Both the position numbers and the translations under genes were made by a program. Shown here in pieces: positions 36,250 through 46,110 of a DNA stretch of 64,000 bases (the stretch's first letter is position 1; each line of letters starts with the position of its first letter). This DNA is from Flavobacteriales bacterium UBA1494 (lineage in GTDB: Bacteria > Bacteroidota > Bacteroidia > Flavobacteriales_E > Vicingaceae), in the NCBI GenBank assembly GCA_905182175.1, contig CAJJAT010000007.1, positions 30,661 to 94,660 of the forward strand, in the 5' to 3' direction. The notes under the pieces are model-generated. The model worked only from the letters and a program-made list of their open reading frames with translations. It ran no database searches and was not told the DNA's origin.

Positions 36250-37830
36250 ATGAAGAAAGAAATTACCCTCCTCTTTTCTGTTTTTATAGCAGGAATTCTT
36301 TTCGGACAGCAAAAAAGCATTGATGAATTCGATTCAGAATTTCTGAACTGGTACAACAAAGATTTAGTTGAGAATAAAGTAATGGGAACGAGTGTTGACA
36401 AAACATACAACGAACTGCTACAAGATTTAACACCAAAAAAGACGATTATTGTTGCAGTTATAGACGGTGGAGTTGACATATACCACAAAGAATTGGAAGG
36501 CAAAATATGGAGCAACCCCAACGAAATTCCGAATAATGGCATAGATGATGACGACAATGGATACATAGACGACATTCATGGTTGGAATTTTATTGGGAAT
36601 GCGAAAGGAGAAAATGTGCTTCTTGAGAATTTAGAGTATACCAGAATTGTGAAATATAACGATAAAAGCGACAAAGATTATCCGGTTGCCTTAGCTAAGC
36701 ATAGGAAAGAAGTAAAGAAAAGAAAGACGCAGAAAGAAAATTACGAGAGTTTTAAAAAGAACTGGGAGGCAGCACATTCCGTGATTAAAGAAAATACAGG
36801 GATAACTGTTGAGTCTAAAAAAGATGCATTAAAAGTTAGGCCTCAGGACCAAAAGGTTCTTAGATCCAAGAATTTTTTAGTCTCTAAGTATGGCCAAGGT
36901 GTTACCTCGGCTATGCTTGAAGGATTACTGACGTCAAATTCAGAGTATTTAGACTTTTATTTAAATACAGCGTTTAATGCCAGAGAATTAGTTGGAGATG
37001 ACCCGTTAAACATAACAGACAAATTTTACGGAAACAACAATGTAAAGGGGCCTAATTCAGATCATGGGACTTCTGTTGCTGGCGTAATAGCAGCTATTCG
37101 AGACAATGGAATTGGGATAAATGGAATAGCGTCGAACGTTAAAATAATGACGGTACGCTCCACACCTAACGGAGATGAAAGAGATAAAGATGTCGCCTTA
37201 GCCATCCGGTATGCCGTTGACAATGGAGCTGATATTATTAACATGAGTTTTGGCAAGGATTTCTCACCTCAAAAAGAATTTGTAGATGCTGCTGTAAAGC
37301 ATGCCGAAGAGCAGGGAGTTTTAATGGTTCACTCTTCCGGCAACGATGGGCAAGATGTTGATGTAAATGAAAAGTTTCCTAGCAAACTTTATTTAGATAA
37401 AACAGAACCAACAAATTGGTTAAGTGTAGGTGCAACTCAATTGGATTTAAATAAAAGCATTTGTGGCGCTTTCTCAAACTATGGAGTAAATCAAGTTGAT
37501 ATTTTTTCGCCAGGTGTGGAGGTTATTTCTTTAGATTCTAACAACAGTTATGCGCAAACGAGCGGAACAAGCATCGCTGCTCCTATTCTTTCAGGAATTG
37601 CTGCCCTTGTGTTGTCTTATTACCCCGATTTAACACCACAAGATTTAATCACTATTCTTACAGAGAGTTCATATAAAGTGGCAAAACCAAGAAAGGTGTT
37701 TGTTCCTAGTTTATCTGATGAAAAAAAGAAAAAAGCTAAGTTTTCTGCTATTTCTAGAAGTGGTGGAATTGTGAACGCATACAATGCATTTAAATACATT
37801 GAAGTAAATGCAATCAATTCAAAACAATAG
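36250..37830 (+). CDS. S8 family serine protease (subtilase), exported
   Basis: The ATG at 36250 (MKKEITLLFSVFIAGILFGQ) gives a signal peptide; the longer frame to 36220 spoils it. The subtilisin triad is complete: Asp72 in AVIDGGVDIYHKELEG, His272 in SDHGTSVAGVIAA and Ser441 in TSGTSIAAPILSG. Between Asp and His there is an unusually long insert of about 200 residues, beginning with an Asp-rich GIDDDDNGYIDDIHGWNF (likely Ca2+-binding) and a Lys-rich helical part. About 526 residues. No T9SS sorting domain, so it is probably periplasmic or released. Role: extracellular or periplasmic proteolysis. Confidence 0.92.
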   Translation: MKKEITLLFSVFIAGILFGQQKSIDEFDSEFLNWYNKDLVENKVMGTSVDKTYNELLQDLTPKKTIIVAVIDGGVDIYHKELEGKIWSNPNEIPNNGIDDDDNGYIDDIHGWNFIGNAKGENVLLENLEYTRIVKYNDKSDKDYPVALAKHRKEVKKRKTQKENYESFKKNWEAAHSVIKENTGITVESKKDALKVRPQDQKVLRSKNFLVSKYGQGVTSAMLEGLLTSNSEYLDFYLNTAFNARELVGDDPLNITDKFYGNNNVKGPNSDHGTSVAGVIAAIRDNGIGINGIASNVKIMTVRSTPNGDERDKDVALAIRYAVDNGADIINMSFGKDFSPQKEFVDAAVKHAEEQGVLMVHSSGNDGQDVDVNEKFPSKLYLDKTEPTNWLSVGATQLDLNKSICGAFSNYGVNQVDIFSPGVEVISLDSNNSYAQTSGTSIAAPILSGIAALVLSYYPDLTPQDLITILTESSYKVAKPRKVFVPSLSDEKKKKAKFSAISRSGGIVNAYNAFKYIEVNAINSKQ

Positions 37831-37884
37831 ATTGTAGAAGAGTTTGGTATATGGATTTTCGAATTCACTACCTGTGAAACTTAG

Positions 37885-38148
37885 CTTTACAAGAAGCGAT
37901 TTGTCATTTTACTCGATGGTTGTCTATCAATATCGCAAGTAAATTGGATAATTCTTTTTTTAACTTTTTTTACTTCTTATCTTGATTCAACAAGTGAAAT
38001 CGAATCTGATGTTCAAGAAACGATTCTTCATGATAATTATGAATTCCCTGTACCATTTGACACACTTGACTTAGTTCTTTTCGATTTCCTTAAAAATGAG
38101 AATGCTAATTGGTTAACCTCAACAGAATGCACACTTTCCAACGTTTAG
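37885..38148 (+). pseudogene. Fragment of an unidentified gene without a start codon
   Basis: An 87-codon stop-free frame: a hydrophobic stretch (NWIILFLTFFTSYL), then an acidic soluble part (SEIESDVQETILHDNYEF, DTLDLVLFDFLKNENANWL), ending at TAG 38146-38148. It lacks any ATG and resembles the 5' end of an exported protein. No family recognised. Confidence 0.35.
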
Positions 38149-38259
38149 GTACACCCAAGATAAAAGGGATTTACAGGGAATTAAATGACTCAATTTTACA
38201 GACTTATTGATCTCGAAAAGATCAGCGCACCAGTCAAGTAGAAACCACCTGTTCCCTCC

Positions 38260-40536
38260 CTAATTTTTCACTACCTTTTGACTGGCTTTCCAGGTAGAAC
38301 CTGATATATAAAGCACATATATTCCGGCGGTTAATCCCTCTGTACTTAATTCAATATTCTGCACTGCTTCGGTTAACACCGCACGGTCGTTCTTCACCAC
38401 TTTACCAAACATGTCTACCCACTGAATCCTAACTTCAGAAGGGTTTCCGCGATGGTTTAACTCGACTATGATGTTATCCCCAATCATTGGATTTGGGTAC
38501 ACCTTGAGAGAATGAGCATCGTTTAAATGTTCTGCAATTCCTGTTCTTTGGTTGTTAAAGTAGGCCTCTGCTTCGTTAAAAGCATTCACTCCTATTTCTA
38601 TTCCCATTAAGCGGCCTGGAATATCATCAGCAGGAGGGTGAATTCCTCCCCATATCCTGGAAAGGCTGCATTGGTCTGAAGCATCTCTATAGGTCGCCCA
38701 TTGCAGGGTAACGTCAACACTTGGTCCTTTCTCAAACACCAAGAAACTATCTTTTGGAGCGCTAAACTCTCCCATTCCTCCTGGAAAATATTCATCGCCG
38801 GTAAACAGTGTCATCACCTCAGCGGCAGCTCTTGAAAAGGTAGAGTGACCTGAAACATACCCCGCAAAAGGAGGTGTAATAAATGTTGGTCTTTGATACG
38901 GCCACCAATTTCCAGCAAGAATCCAATCTACCCCTGCAGAATCTGTCGCAGGATTTCCAATGTAAGAAGGTCCTTTCCAAGCTTTCACTTTAATTTTAGT
39001 GACATTTTCGTTGTTCATTCCAGCCAATGGATCGCCCATTTGAACCAATTCAATTAGGCCGCTGTCTAGCAAAATTCCTTGCCAATGATAGGACGGCAAG
39101 GTAGAATCAGAACTTTGTCCCTTCTGCGCCATATAGCGAATTGCAGATACTGGACGAATATAATCGTACCATCCTTTATTGCCCCAAGCGGTTATAGCAG
39201 CATCATGAAGCGCACCTGAAAGACAGAAGTAGGATTTTACATCCCATTCTAAATTAGTTAAGGTAGCGCCTTGTCCTTTGTATTTCTTAACAACTAAGGA
39301 ATCATCACTAACATAATTTAAAATGGTAAACCAATGTCCAGGAGGAGTTTCCGATTCTGGCCCGTCTGCCCAAAATTCTGCCAAAACCCTCGTATAATCT
39401 GCTCTTGAAATTACTTGAGGTGTGTACGGTTGCCCTGTAGCCGGATTCATCCTTCTTCCGGCGCCATAGTCTCCCCCATCAATTTCATTGTAAAAATTTC
39501 TTAAACCGAGAACAGTTGTGGGAAATGAAGAAACATTTCCGATAGATGCAGGAGAGATGTCCCACATAACAGTATCGGCAGGATCTAGGTGAGAAGACCA
39601 TTTTGACACAAGGGCAAAGTTCCATTTGTATTCCTCAGATTGCCCTCCAACATTAGCGGTATCCAAAAATGGTGGTGCTCCGCGGTCATGATACACCCAA
39701 TAATCATTTCCATTTCTTTGGTGAATGGTAAGGTTACTGTCGGACAATGCAAAGGGACTAACTTCTCCCCATTCTGGGCTTAAAAATTTTGGAATAGCCC
39801 CTGGAATTAAATTCCCACTTTGATCAATAAAAAAGTCAAATGCCAAGGGTTGCCATCTGTTGGGAAAATCTAAATTGGAATTGCCCTCTATCTTCGGGTC
39901 TAGAGGATTGTTTACAGGCGTGTAAAATTTATTCCCATACTGATTCCGTTCGTTTGCTCCGTCTTGTTCCCCAAAACTGATTAGAAACTGAGCGATGTAA
40001 TTTCCAAGTGCCGCTGGATCTCCAGATTCGTAATCAACTGAAATGTTAGACTCGTCGTATCCCTGTTCTAAAAGCAACTGTTGAAACCGCGGTAAAGTAG
40101 AATCAGCTCCCGGTGAATTTTTAAAACGATGCATGAGCAGTCTAAAAGCTGCAAAACTCATTGTTTCTTCCTGTTTTAGCTGTTTTTGAGAAGCTGATGG
40201 CAACATTATTCCATTGAACGGGCAGTTATAGCCGTCTACCGTTTTGCCTAGAAAGTAAGTGCTCGCAGTGGTATCGTAAACTGCCCAAGAATCGTATAAA
40301 GCGACAGAAAAGTGAAATAAATTTCTTGCATGCATCGTGGGCCGTGCAAAATCTTCTCGAATTGCTTCAAGTAAAGCTTCATTCCATTCCCTAGCGACCG
40401 ATTCTGTACCACGAACATCTGATAAAAATAGAAGAGTACATACCAAACCCACTAATATGCTGCTTAGTTTGTTGCTAAATTTTATATTAGAAGTAGATGG
40501 CAATAGGTAATGTCGTATCATTCTAACCGTATTCAT
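38260..40536 (-). CDS. PAP2/vanadium haloperoxidase-like exported protein with T9SS sorting domain
   Basis: 758 residues. The N-terminal signal helix is SSILVGLVCTLLFLSDV (residues about 25-42). The middle is an all-helical acid-phosphatase/vanadium-haloperoxidase domain. The metal-oxoanion site includes AGYVSGHSTFSRAAAEVM (near 556-573, SGH motif) and SRIWGGIHPPADDIPGR (near 625-641, with R and H). The C-terminus (from about 676) is a T9SS type A sorting domain: SLKVYPNPMIGDNIIVEL, then GLTAGIYVLYISGS and KVVKN. It is therefore secreted by the type IX system. Haloperoxidase versus phosphatase cannot be decided from sequence alone. Confidence 0.85.
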   Translation of the reverse strand: MNTVRMIRHYLLPSTSNIKFSNKLSSILVGLVCTLLFLSDVRGTESVAREWNEALLEAIREDFARPTMHARNLFHFSVALYDSWAVYDTTASTYFLGKTVDGYNCPFNGIMLPSASQKQLKQEETMSFAAFRLLMHRFKNSPGADSTLPRFQQLLLEQGYDESNISVDYESGDPAALGNYIAQFLISFGEQDGANERNQYGNKFYTPVNNPLDPKIEGNSNLDFPNRWQPLAFDFFIDQSGNLIPGAIPKFLSPEWGEVSPFALSDSNLTIHQRNGNDYWVYHDRGAPPFLDTANVGGQSEEYKWNFALVSKWSSHLDPADTVMWDISPASIGNVSSFPTTVLGLRNFYNEIDGGDYGAGRRMNPATGQPYTPQVISRADYTRVLAEFWADGPESETPPGHWFTILNYVSDDSLVVKKYKGQGATLTNLEWDVKSYFCLSGALHDAAITAWGNKGWYDYIRPVSAIRYMAQKGQSSDSTLPSYHWQGILLDSGLIELVQMGDPLAGMNNENVTKIKVKAWKGPSYIGNPATDSAGVDWILAGNWWPYQRPTFITPPFAGYVSGHSTFSRAAAEVMTLFTGDEYFPGGMGEFSAPKDSFLVFEKGPSVDVTLQWATYRDASDQCSLSRIWGGIHPPADDIPGRLMGIEIGVNAFNEAEAYFNNQRTGIAEHLNDAHSLKVYPNPMIGDNIIVELNHRGNPSEVRIQWVDMFGKVVKNDRAVLTEAVQNIELSTEGLTAGIYVLYISGSTWKASQKVVKN

Positions 40537-40774
40537 TGAGAATTGAAATTTACAAAAAATGCAATGGATTGTAAGGAGTGTTAAAATACTTTCAACAGAT
40601 ACACAAGTAAAACTGCGCTAATGTTTGATTGAAAAGAACCTATAAATAAGCTGCCAATGCTTTTAAATAGAATAAACAACTCAATAGTGATGAATTAATG
40701 CCTCCATCGAAGTAATTTTATAGCATCGGTTCGGCATCTCCAGAATACCGTTAACTAAACACCTAAAATAACCA

Positions 40775-42133
40775 ATGAAGCAAACTACTTTAATTAAGAA
40801 CTCCACTGTTGTAAATGAGGGAAAAGCTATTGTTACCGACGTGCTATTGTCAAACGGATTGATTCAGCAAATCGGTACCATTGATGTTGAAGCCCACCAC
40901 ATCGTAATTGATGGAACAGGCAAACACCTATTTCCAGGAATTATTGATGGTCAAGTTCATTTTAGAGATCCGGGTCTTACACACAAAGGAGATTTATATA
41001 CCGAAAGTAAGGCGGCCATTGCCGGCGGTGTTACTTCATTTATTGACATGCCCAATACAGTCCCTAATATTTTGACCGTAGAAAGCTTAGAGGAAAAGTA
41101 TGAAATTGCTGCAACCAAATCATTGGCGAACTATTCTTTCTTCCTCGGGGTAAATGGAGACAATATTGATGAAATCATAAAAACTGACACCACCAAATTC
41201 ATTGGCGTTTCAGATGATGGCTTGTATTTTACAAAAAAAGGAAACCTCTTGGCCGACAATCCGGAGACAATGGAAAAACTGTTTGCAAACTGTAGCTCCA
41301 TTATTGCCATTCATTCTGAAAAAGAAGCAATCGTAGAAAAAAATGAGCAAGCATTTAAAGAAAAGTATGGCGATGATATTCCTGCAAAATTTCACCCCAT
41401 TATTAGAAGTACTGAAGGATGTTATGAAGCCACCAAACGAGCAATTGAATTGGCTAAAAAGCACCATGCAAGACTGCACATTCTACATTTGACCACTGAG
41501 GCGGAAACACACTTATTTCAGAACGACATTCCTCTAAAAGAAAAGAGAATAACCACCGAAGTTTCTGTGCACCACCTTTGGTTTTCTGACAAACACTACG
41601 ACCGTTTAGGAATGCTTATTAAATGGAATCCTGCTATAAAAACAGAAGAAGACAAAAAAGGCTTGCTAAAAGCACTGTTAGATGATCGCATAGACCTCGT
41701 TACAACAGACCATGCTCCGCATACATTAGAAGAAAAGCAACAACCTTATTTTCAATCTATGTCTGGAGCTCCGATGGTGCAACACACCTTAAATTGTATG
41801 TTAGAATTTTACAAGCAAGGTCTTATTTCGTTAGAAAAAATAGCGGAGAAAATGTGTCACAACCCTGCTATTCTATACAGTATGACCAACAGAGGCTTTA
41901 TACGAGAAGGGTATTATGCAGATTTAACCTTGGTGGACTTGAACAGCCCGTGGACCGTTGCTAAGGATAATCTACTGTATAAATGCGGTTGGTCGCCGTT
42001 GGAGGGAACGACATTTCAAGCTGCAATTGAACAAACATTTGTGAACGGAAACTTGGTTTTCGATAACGGCAGTTGGAATGAAGAAGAAAAAGGCATGGCA
42101 ATCGATTTTACCGCAAAAAATGAAGAACACTAA
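40775..42133 (+). CDS. pyrC: Dihydroorotase
   Basis: Amidohydrolase of 452 residues in de novo pyrimidine synthesis, cyclising N-carbamoyl-aspartate to dihydroorotate. The metal-site motif near residue 58 reads GIIDGQVHFRDPG, so the first His of the usual DxHxHxR is Gln; I recall the same D-x-Q-V-H-F-R form from other Bacteroidota enzymes. Other landmarks: SKAAIAGGVTSFIDMPNT, HILHLTTEAE, TEVSVHHLWF and the catalytic TTDHAPHT. It starts 41 bp after a possible TAAATAA-type AT-rich leader and is followed 6 bp later by a zinc-ribbon protein gene, a likely operon. Confidence 0.9.
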   Translation: MKQTTLIKNSTVVNEGKAIVTDVLLSNGLIQQIGTIDVEAHHIVIDGTGKHLFPGIIDGQVHFRDPGLTHKGDLYTESKAAIAGGVTSFIDMPNTVPNILTVESLEEKYEIAATKSLANYSFFLGVNGDNIDEIIKTDTTKFIGVSDDGLYFTKKGNLLADNPETMEKLFANCSSIIAIHSEKEAIVEKNEQAFKEKYGDDIPAKFHPIIRSTEGCYEATKRAIELAKKHHARLHILHLTTEAETHLFQNDIPLKEKRITTEVSVHHLWFSDKHYDRLGMLIKWNPAIKTEEDKKGLLKALLDDRIDLVTTDHAPHTLEEKQQPYFQSMSGAPMVQHTLNCMLEFYKQGLISLEKIAEKMCHNPAILYSMTNRGFIREGYYADLTLVDLNSPWTVAKDNLLYKCGWSPLEGTTFQAAIEQTFVNGNLVFDNGSWNEEEKGMAIDFTAKNEEH

Positions 42134-42139
42134 TCTGTT

Positions 42140-42976
42140 ATGTTTAAAAATAGAAGGTTGGTCATCGCCACAAAACATGAAAAAGAAAAAATCATTGCGC
42201 CGCTGTTAGAAAATGCTTTAGGGGTTTTATGCTTTGTGCAAGAGGATTTTGATACAGATGAGTTGGGAACGTTTACAGGAGAAATTGAGAGGAAACTAGC
42301 CCCAATTGCAACGGCAAGGCAAAAGTGTATGATGGCCATGAAATTAAGCAACTGTGATTTGGGAATTGCAAGTGAAGGCTCTTTTGGTGCGCACCCGTCT
42401 ATCTTTTTTGCCCCTGCAGATGACGAGTTTTTAATTTTTATTGATGCCAAAAACAACTTAGAAATTATTGCCAGAGAACTGAGTATGGAAACAAATTTTA
42501 ACGGCAGCGAAATAGCCAATCAAGCAGCCCTTTTAGAATTTGCTGAATTGGTGAAATTTCCTTCTCATGGGTTGATACTTCGTAAATCAAAAACAGACAA
42601 TAGCACTATAATTAAAGGCATTTCAGAAGTTAATCAATTAAAAGAAGCCTTCGAAAAATTGATAGAAGACGTCGATTCAATTTATGCAGAAACAGACATG
42701 AGAGCGATGTATAACCCGAGCCGCATGGCAGTAATTGAACTTGCAACCAAAAAATTAGTGGACAAAATCAATTCTTTCTGTCCGCAATGCAGCACCCCAG
42801 GGTTTGGTATTACAACGGTAAAAAAAGGGCTAAAATGTAGCTGGTGTGCCTTACCAACCAACTCCACGCTGAGTTTCATTCACAGTTGTGAAAAATGCAA
42901 TTTCACTAAAGAAGAACTTCATCCTCATAAAAAAACAACTGAAGACCCAATGTATTGCAACTATTGCAACCCCTAA
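42140..42976 (+). CDS. DUF6671-like protein with C-terminal zinc ribbons
   Basis: 278 residues, soluble. An N-terminal domain (LVIATKHEKEKIIAPLLENA, GIASEGSFGAHPSIFFAP, DEFLIFIDAKN) is followed by a linker and two paired-cysteine knuckles: CPQC and CSWC, then CEKC and CNYC, i.e. four CxxC pairs, enough for two zinc ribbons. The SEGSFGAHP segment is the most conserved-looking part and could be an active site. I place it in DUF6671 with moderate confidence; the function is unknown. It begins 6 bp after pyrC, suggesting co-expression, though not necessarily a pyrimidine role. Confidence 0.7.
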   Translation: MFKNRRLVIATKHEKEKIIAPLLENALGVLCFVQEDFDTDELGTFTGEIERKLAPIATARQKCMMAMKLSNCDLGIASEGSFGAHPSIFFAPADDEFLIFIDAKNNLEIIARELSMETNFNGSEIANQAALLEFAELVKFPSHGLILRKSKTDNSTIIKGISEVNQLKEAFEKLIEDVDSIYAETDMRAMYNPSRMAVIELATKKLVDKINSFCPQCSTPGFGITTVKKGLKCSWCALPTNSTLSFIHSCEKCNFTKEELHPHKKTTEDPMYCNYCNP

Positions 42977-43079
42977 AACTCGCATACCGGCAAATCAGTA
43001 CAATTATAACAAAACAGCGAATGACGAGATCATCAATTAGTACCAAGCTACAGAATTGGACGATGATGAAAGAAGGTAA

Positions 43080-44244
43080 ACGTTCAATTCTGTTCTGAAT
43101 AAAAAATTCAGCGCACGTTTCAGCTTGCGTTCAAGAACAACCATAAAGGCATTGCACCTAACATCACTGAGCCGAAATCTCGACAATATAGTTTTTATCC
43201 CAGATCCTAATAGTGATCTAATTCCAGATAACTGCTTTACATCTAGAGAGATTGATAAGTTATTTTGTTGCCTCAACTTTTCACACAGGGCGAGTATAAG
43301 TTTACAGATCAACTCAGTGTTACCGCAGGAATTCATGCGCAATACTTGGGTCTTTCTGAAGATTTAGCTGTTGAGCCAGGACTAGCTGCTAGTTGGCATT
43401 TAAACCATGCAACGAATTAATTTAGCCTATGGTTTACGTTCTTAAATGCCCTCTTCGCCAATTTTATTTCTGCAACAAGTAAATGCGATCGGAGTTGGAG
43501 AGCGTACCAACGAAGATTTAGGTTTTATGAAAAGTCCCCATATTGTTTTAGCCTATAATCAATAAATTGGTAACAGTTGGAGAATACAAGCCTAAACCTA
43601 CTATTAATTACTCCTTGATATTCCTGTGGAACAAATAAAGAGCAGGTACTCCGCTTTAAACGAAAGAGCTGATTTTGTTTTCTCTGAAAAAGAAAACTTA
43701 GTAAATGAAGAAACTGCAAGAAATTATGGAGTGGAATTAACACTAGAAAAGTTCTTTAGTAAAGGTACTACCTCTTGGTAACAGGTTCTGTCTATAATTC
43801 TAAATACAATGGAAGCGATGGTATTGAACGCAACGCTGCATGCAACAATCAACTACTTGGCAACCTTTTGACCGGAAAATAATAGAAAGTAGGCAAGACT
43901 AAACGAAATGCCCTTACCTTAGATGCGAAAGTTACCAGTTCACAAGAAATCCCATTCACTCCTATCGACCTAGCTGCCACAAGAGCCAATTCAGGAGAAC
44001 TGTTCTTTCAGAAGATAATTTATTTTCTCAGCGCTATGAGGATTATTTCCTCTGGAATGTAAAATTTGGCTTTCAATTGAGTGAGAAGAAAAAGAAGGTC
44101 TCGCATTAATTCTCTGTCGATTTTCAAAATATTTTAAATACTGACAATGGATTTAAACTGCACCACAATCAAGTGACAGATAAAATCAACTCTGTTCCTC
44201 AAATTGGGTTTTTCCCAGACGTGCTTTACAGAATAAAATTCTAA
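43080..44244 (+). pseudogene. Dead TonB-dependent receptor (C-terminal barrel remnant)
   Basis: Barrel strands are readable across several frames: LFTQGEYKFTDQLSVTAGIH, SEDLAVEPGLAASWHLNHA, ERTNEDLGFMKSPHIVLAY, DIPVEQIKSRYSALNERADF, NEETARNYGVELTLEKFF, KTKRNALTLDAKVT and the terminal PQIGFFPDVLYRIKF-stop at 44242-44244. At least six frame changes or stops interrupt it, and signal peptide, plug and N-terminal domain are missing. The barrel resembles that of the CarboxypepD_reg-type receptors, so it may be a decayed paralogue of the receptor at 18.3-20.7 kb. Confidence 0.75.
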
Positions 44245-44269
44245 AGTTAATCCAACCAAACCAGTAAAG

Positions 44270-44300
44270 AGGCCTCTTTATTTTTCAGGAGACCTTTTTT
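44270..44300 (+). terminator. Terminator of the dead TonB receptor gene
   Basis: AGGCCTC (44270-44276) and GAGACCT (44289-44295) pair with one mismatch, followed by a run of T to 44300. It outlived the gene it served. Confidence 0.5.
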
Positions 44301-45295
44301 AGATTGCTTTTTGAGCAATTGTTCAATTTCTTATCTTGTAAGTAAACCTAAAATTTGTAAAAAAAAGCTTTCAAATTTTCACGTTTTTGGTTTTTTGCGT
44401 TAATAATACAACATCTTCATAATTATCTATCTAAATACAAAGTTGTAGATTAGAAAGTAGCCCTTAATAGATTGCTAATCCCAAATGGAGCTAATGAGCC
44501 AAGTTGATGAGCAATGGAAAATTAACAGCGTTAAAACATCAGGTAGAATTACCGGGCGATTTAGAATCTGAGCGCTATTCTTTTGCAATGTTTTCCTTTC
44601 CAAAACCCGACAGCACATTGACCTTTAATGACGAGAAATTGATTTGATTGTTTATTAATACTGCCACTGCGGTTTTATATTTACAACGAGATTTGGATTA
44701 CTACCTGCCGCTCACCGTCGTTTACTTTGTTTTTTCAGTTGTTGGCGTTTGCAAATGGAGAACATCAGACCAACTCACGTGCACATCAGCTATCTAGTTT
44801 TCTAATTGTGTAACAACAGAATGTTGCCCACTTTACTATCCAACATTGTTAGCAAAGAGTACAATTGTTTCATGGTACAATATTTACGAAAGAACCCCAT
44901 TTTTAAAAGGAACAATAGAGTGTAATCGAATTGAGTTTGTCCATGCAGATAGATGCTTGACGTAAGGATTTACTTTTGCTCTTTTTGAAAAGTGTCTTGT
45001 CAAAAACCCCTCCCTCCTTTCAGCAAATTATCAAGGTGCAAATTAAACCCGATTCATTTATTCGCATAGAGCTATAAGTGGCATTCATGACGATTTGTCA
45101 TTGAAAAGTCGAGAACTGTCAGTTTATCACCACTTTAGTAAGAACCTCCACAACCCCTCTAGTTAAGAGAGGGTAAAGTCTAAATAGCTGAGTCTTTTAA
45201 TGAGTTACCAAAAAAAAAGTTTAAAATAACAGCTACTGCACCATGTTTGCAACTAGCAATTGAATTATCAATGATTTTAAAGTAAAAAAAGCAGA
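44301..45295. other. Non-coding region with faint gene remnants
   Basis: About 1 kb with no intact gene. Around 44485-44650 two frames give a plausible former protein segment (SQVDEQWKINSVKTSGR in one frame, then ELPGDLESERYSFAMFSF, PKPDSTLTFND in the next), ending in stops. The rest is stop-rich. Family not recognised. Confidence 0.4.
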
Positions 45296-46108
45296 ATGAA
45301 AGTATTAGTAATTGGAGCAGGGAATATGGGTTTAGCGTATGCAAAAGCTCTAGTAAAGTCGGAGTACTTAAGTAAGTCGAATTTAATGATTTCGGATACA
45401 AATGCTGAAAAAACAGCAGAGTTAAAAAAAATTAGTCGATTCGATGTGTACAGTGATCTTGCAGATTGCCTGCCGAAAGCGGACATTGTCTTTATTGCTG
45501 TGAAGCCCTATCACACAGAGGGTCTTTTCAAGGAATTGAAACCCATGACCAAAAAAGATCAAGTAATTGTTTCGTTAATGGCGGGTGTAACCATCAATAG
45601 CATTCAAAAAGGGTTAGGAATTGAAAAAGTAGTGCGAGCAATGCCAAACTTACCGGCACAAGTTGGAAAGGGCTTAACCTCCTTTACTACCTCCAAAGAG
45701 GTTTCAAGATTAGAAACTTCTACCGTGCAGCAGTTACTGAACACCACCGGAAAGTCAGTGCATTTAGATACTGAAAACGATATAGATGCTTCAACAGGAA
45801 TTTCAGGAAGTGGTCCAGCTTATGTTTTTTACTTTATGCAATCCATGATGGAAGCTGCCAAAAAAATGGGCTTTTCCGAACACGACTCCAAAGTATTGGT
45901 GAGTCAAACCTTTGAAGGGGCCGTGGAGCTGTTCAATCAATCTGATCTAACACCAACGAGTTGGATGAACAAAGTAGCGTCAGAAGGAGGAACCACAAGA
46001 GCCGCATTAGATTCCATGGATGACAATAACGTTAAGGATTTAATTGAAGAAGCGGCCTATGCTGCATTTAACCGAGCAGTTGAACTAGGAGAAGAGGAAA
46101 ACAAATAA
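45296..46108 (+). CDS. proC: Pyrroline-5-carboxylate reductase
   Basis: Last step of proline synthesis: NAD(P)H-dependent reduction of 1-pyrroline-5-carboxylate. 270 residues. The Rossmann motif VIGAGNMGLAYAKAL lies at the N-terminus, followed by DIVFIAVKPYH, RAMPNLPAQVGKG, and the family signature SGSGPAYVFYFMQSMMEAA with EGGTTRAALDSMDD near the end. ATG at 45296. First gene of a proC-proB-proA operon; proB starts 2 bp after its stop. Confidence 0.95.
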   Translation: MKVLVIGAGNMGLAYAKALVKSEYLSKSNLMISDTNAEKTAELKKISRFDVYSDLADCLPKADIVFIAVKPYHTEGLFKELKPMTKKDQVIVSLMAGVTINSIQKGLGIEKVVRAMPNLPAQVGKGLTSFTTSKEVSRLETSTVQQLLNTTGKSVHLDTENDIDASTGISGSGPAYVFYFMQSMMEAAKKMGFSEHDSKVLVSQTFEGAVELFNQSDLTPTSWMNKVASEGGTTRAALDSMDDNNVKDLIEEAAYAAFNRAVELGEEENK

Positions 46109-46110
46109 TT

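Noticed and set aside
42130..42519. 129-codon minus-strand frame over the DUF6671-like gene
   Set aside because: Shadow frame opposite a protein with ordered CxxC pairs.
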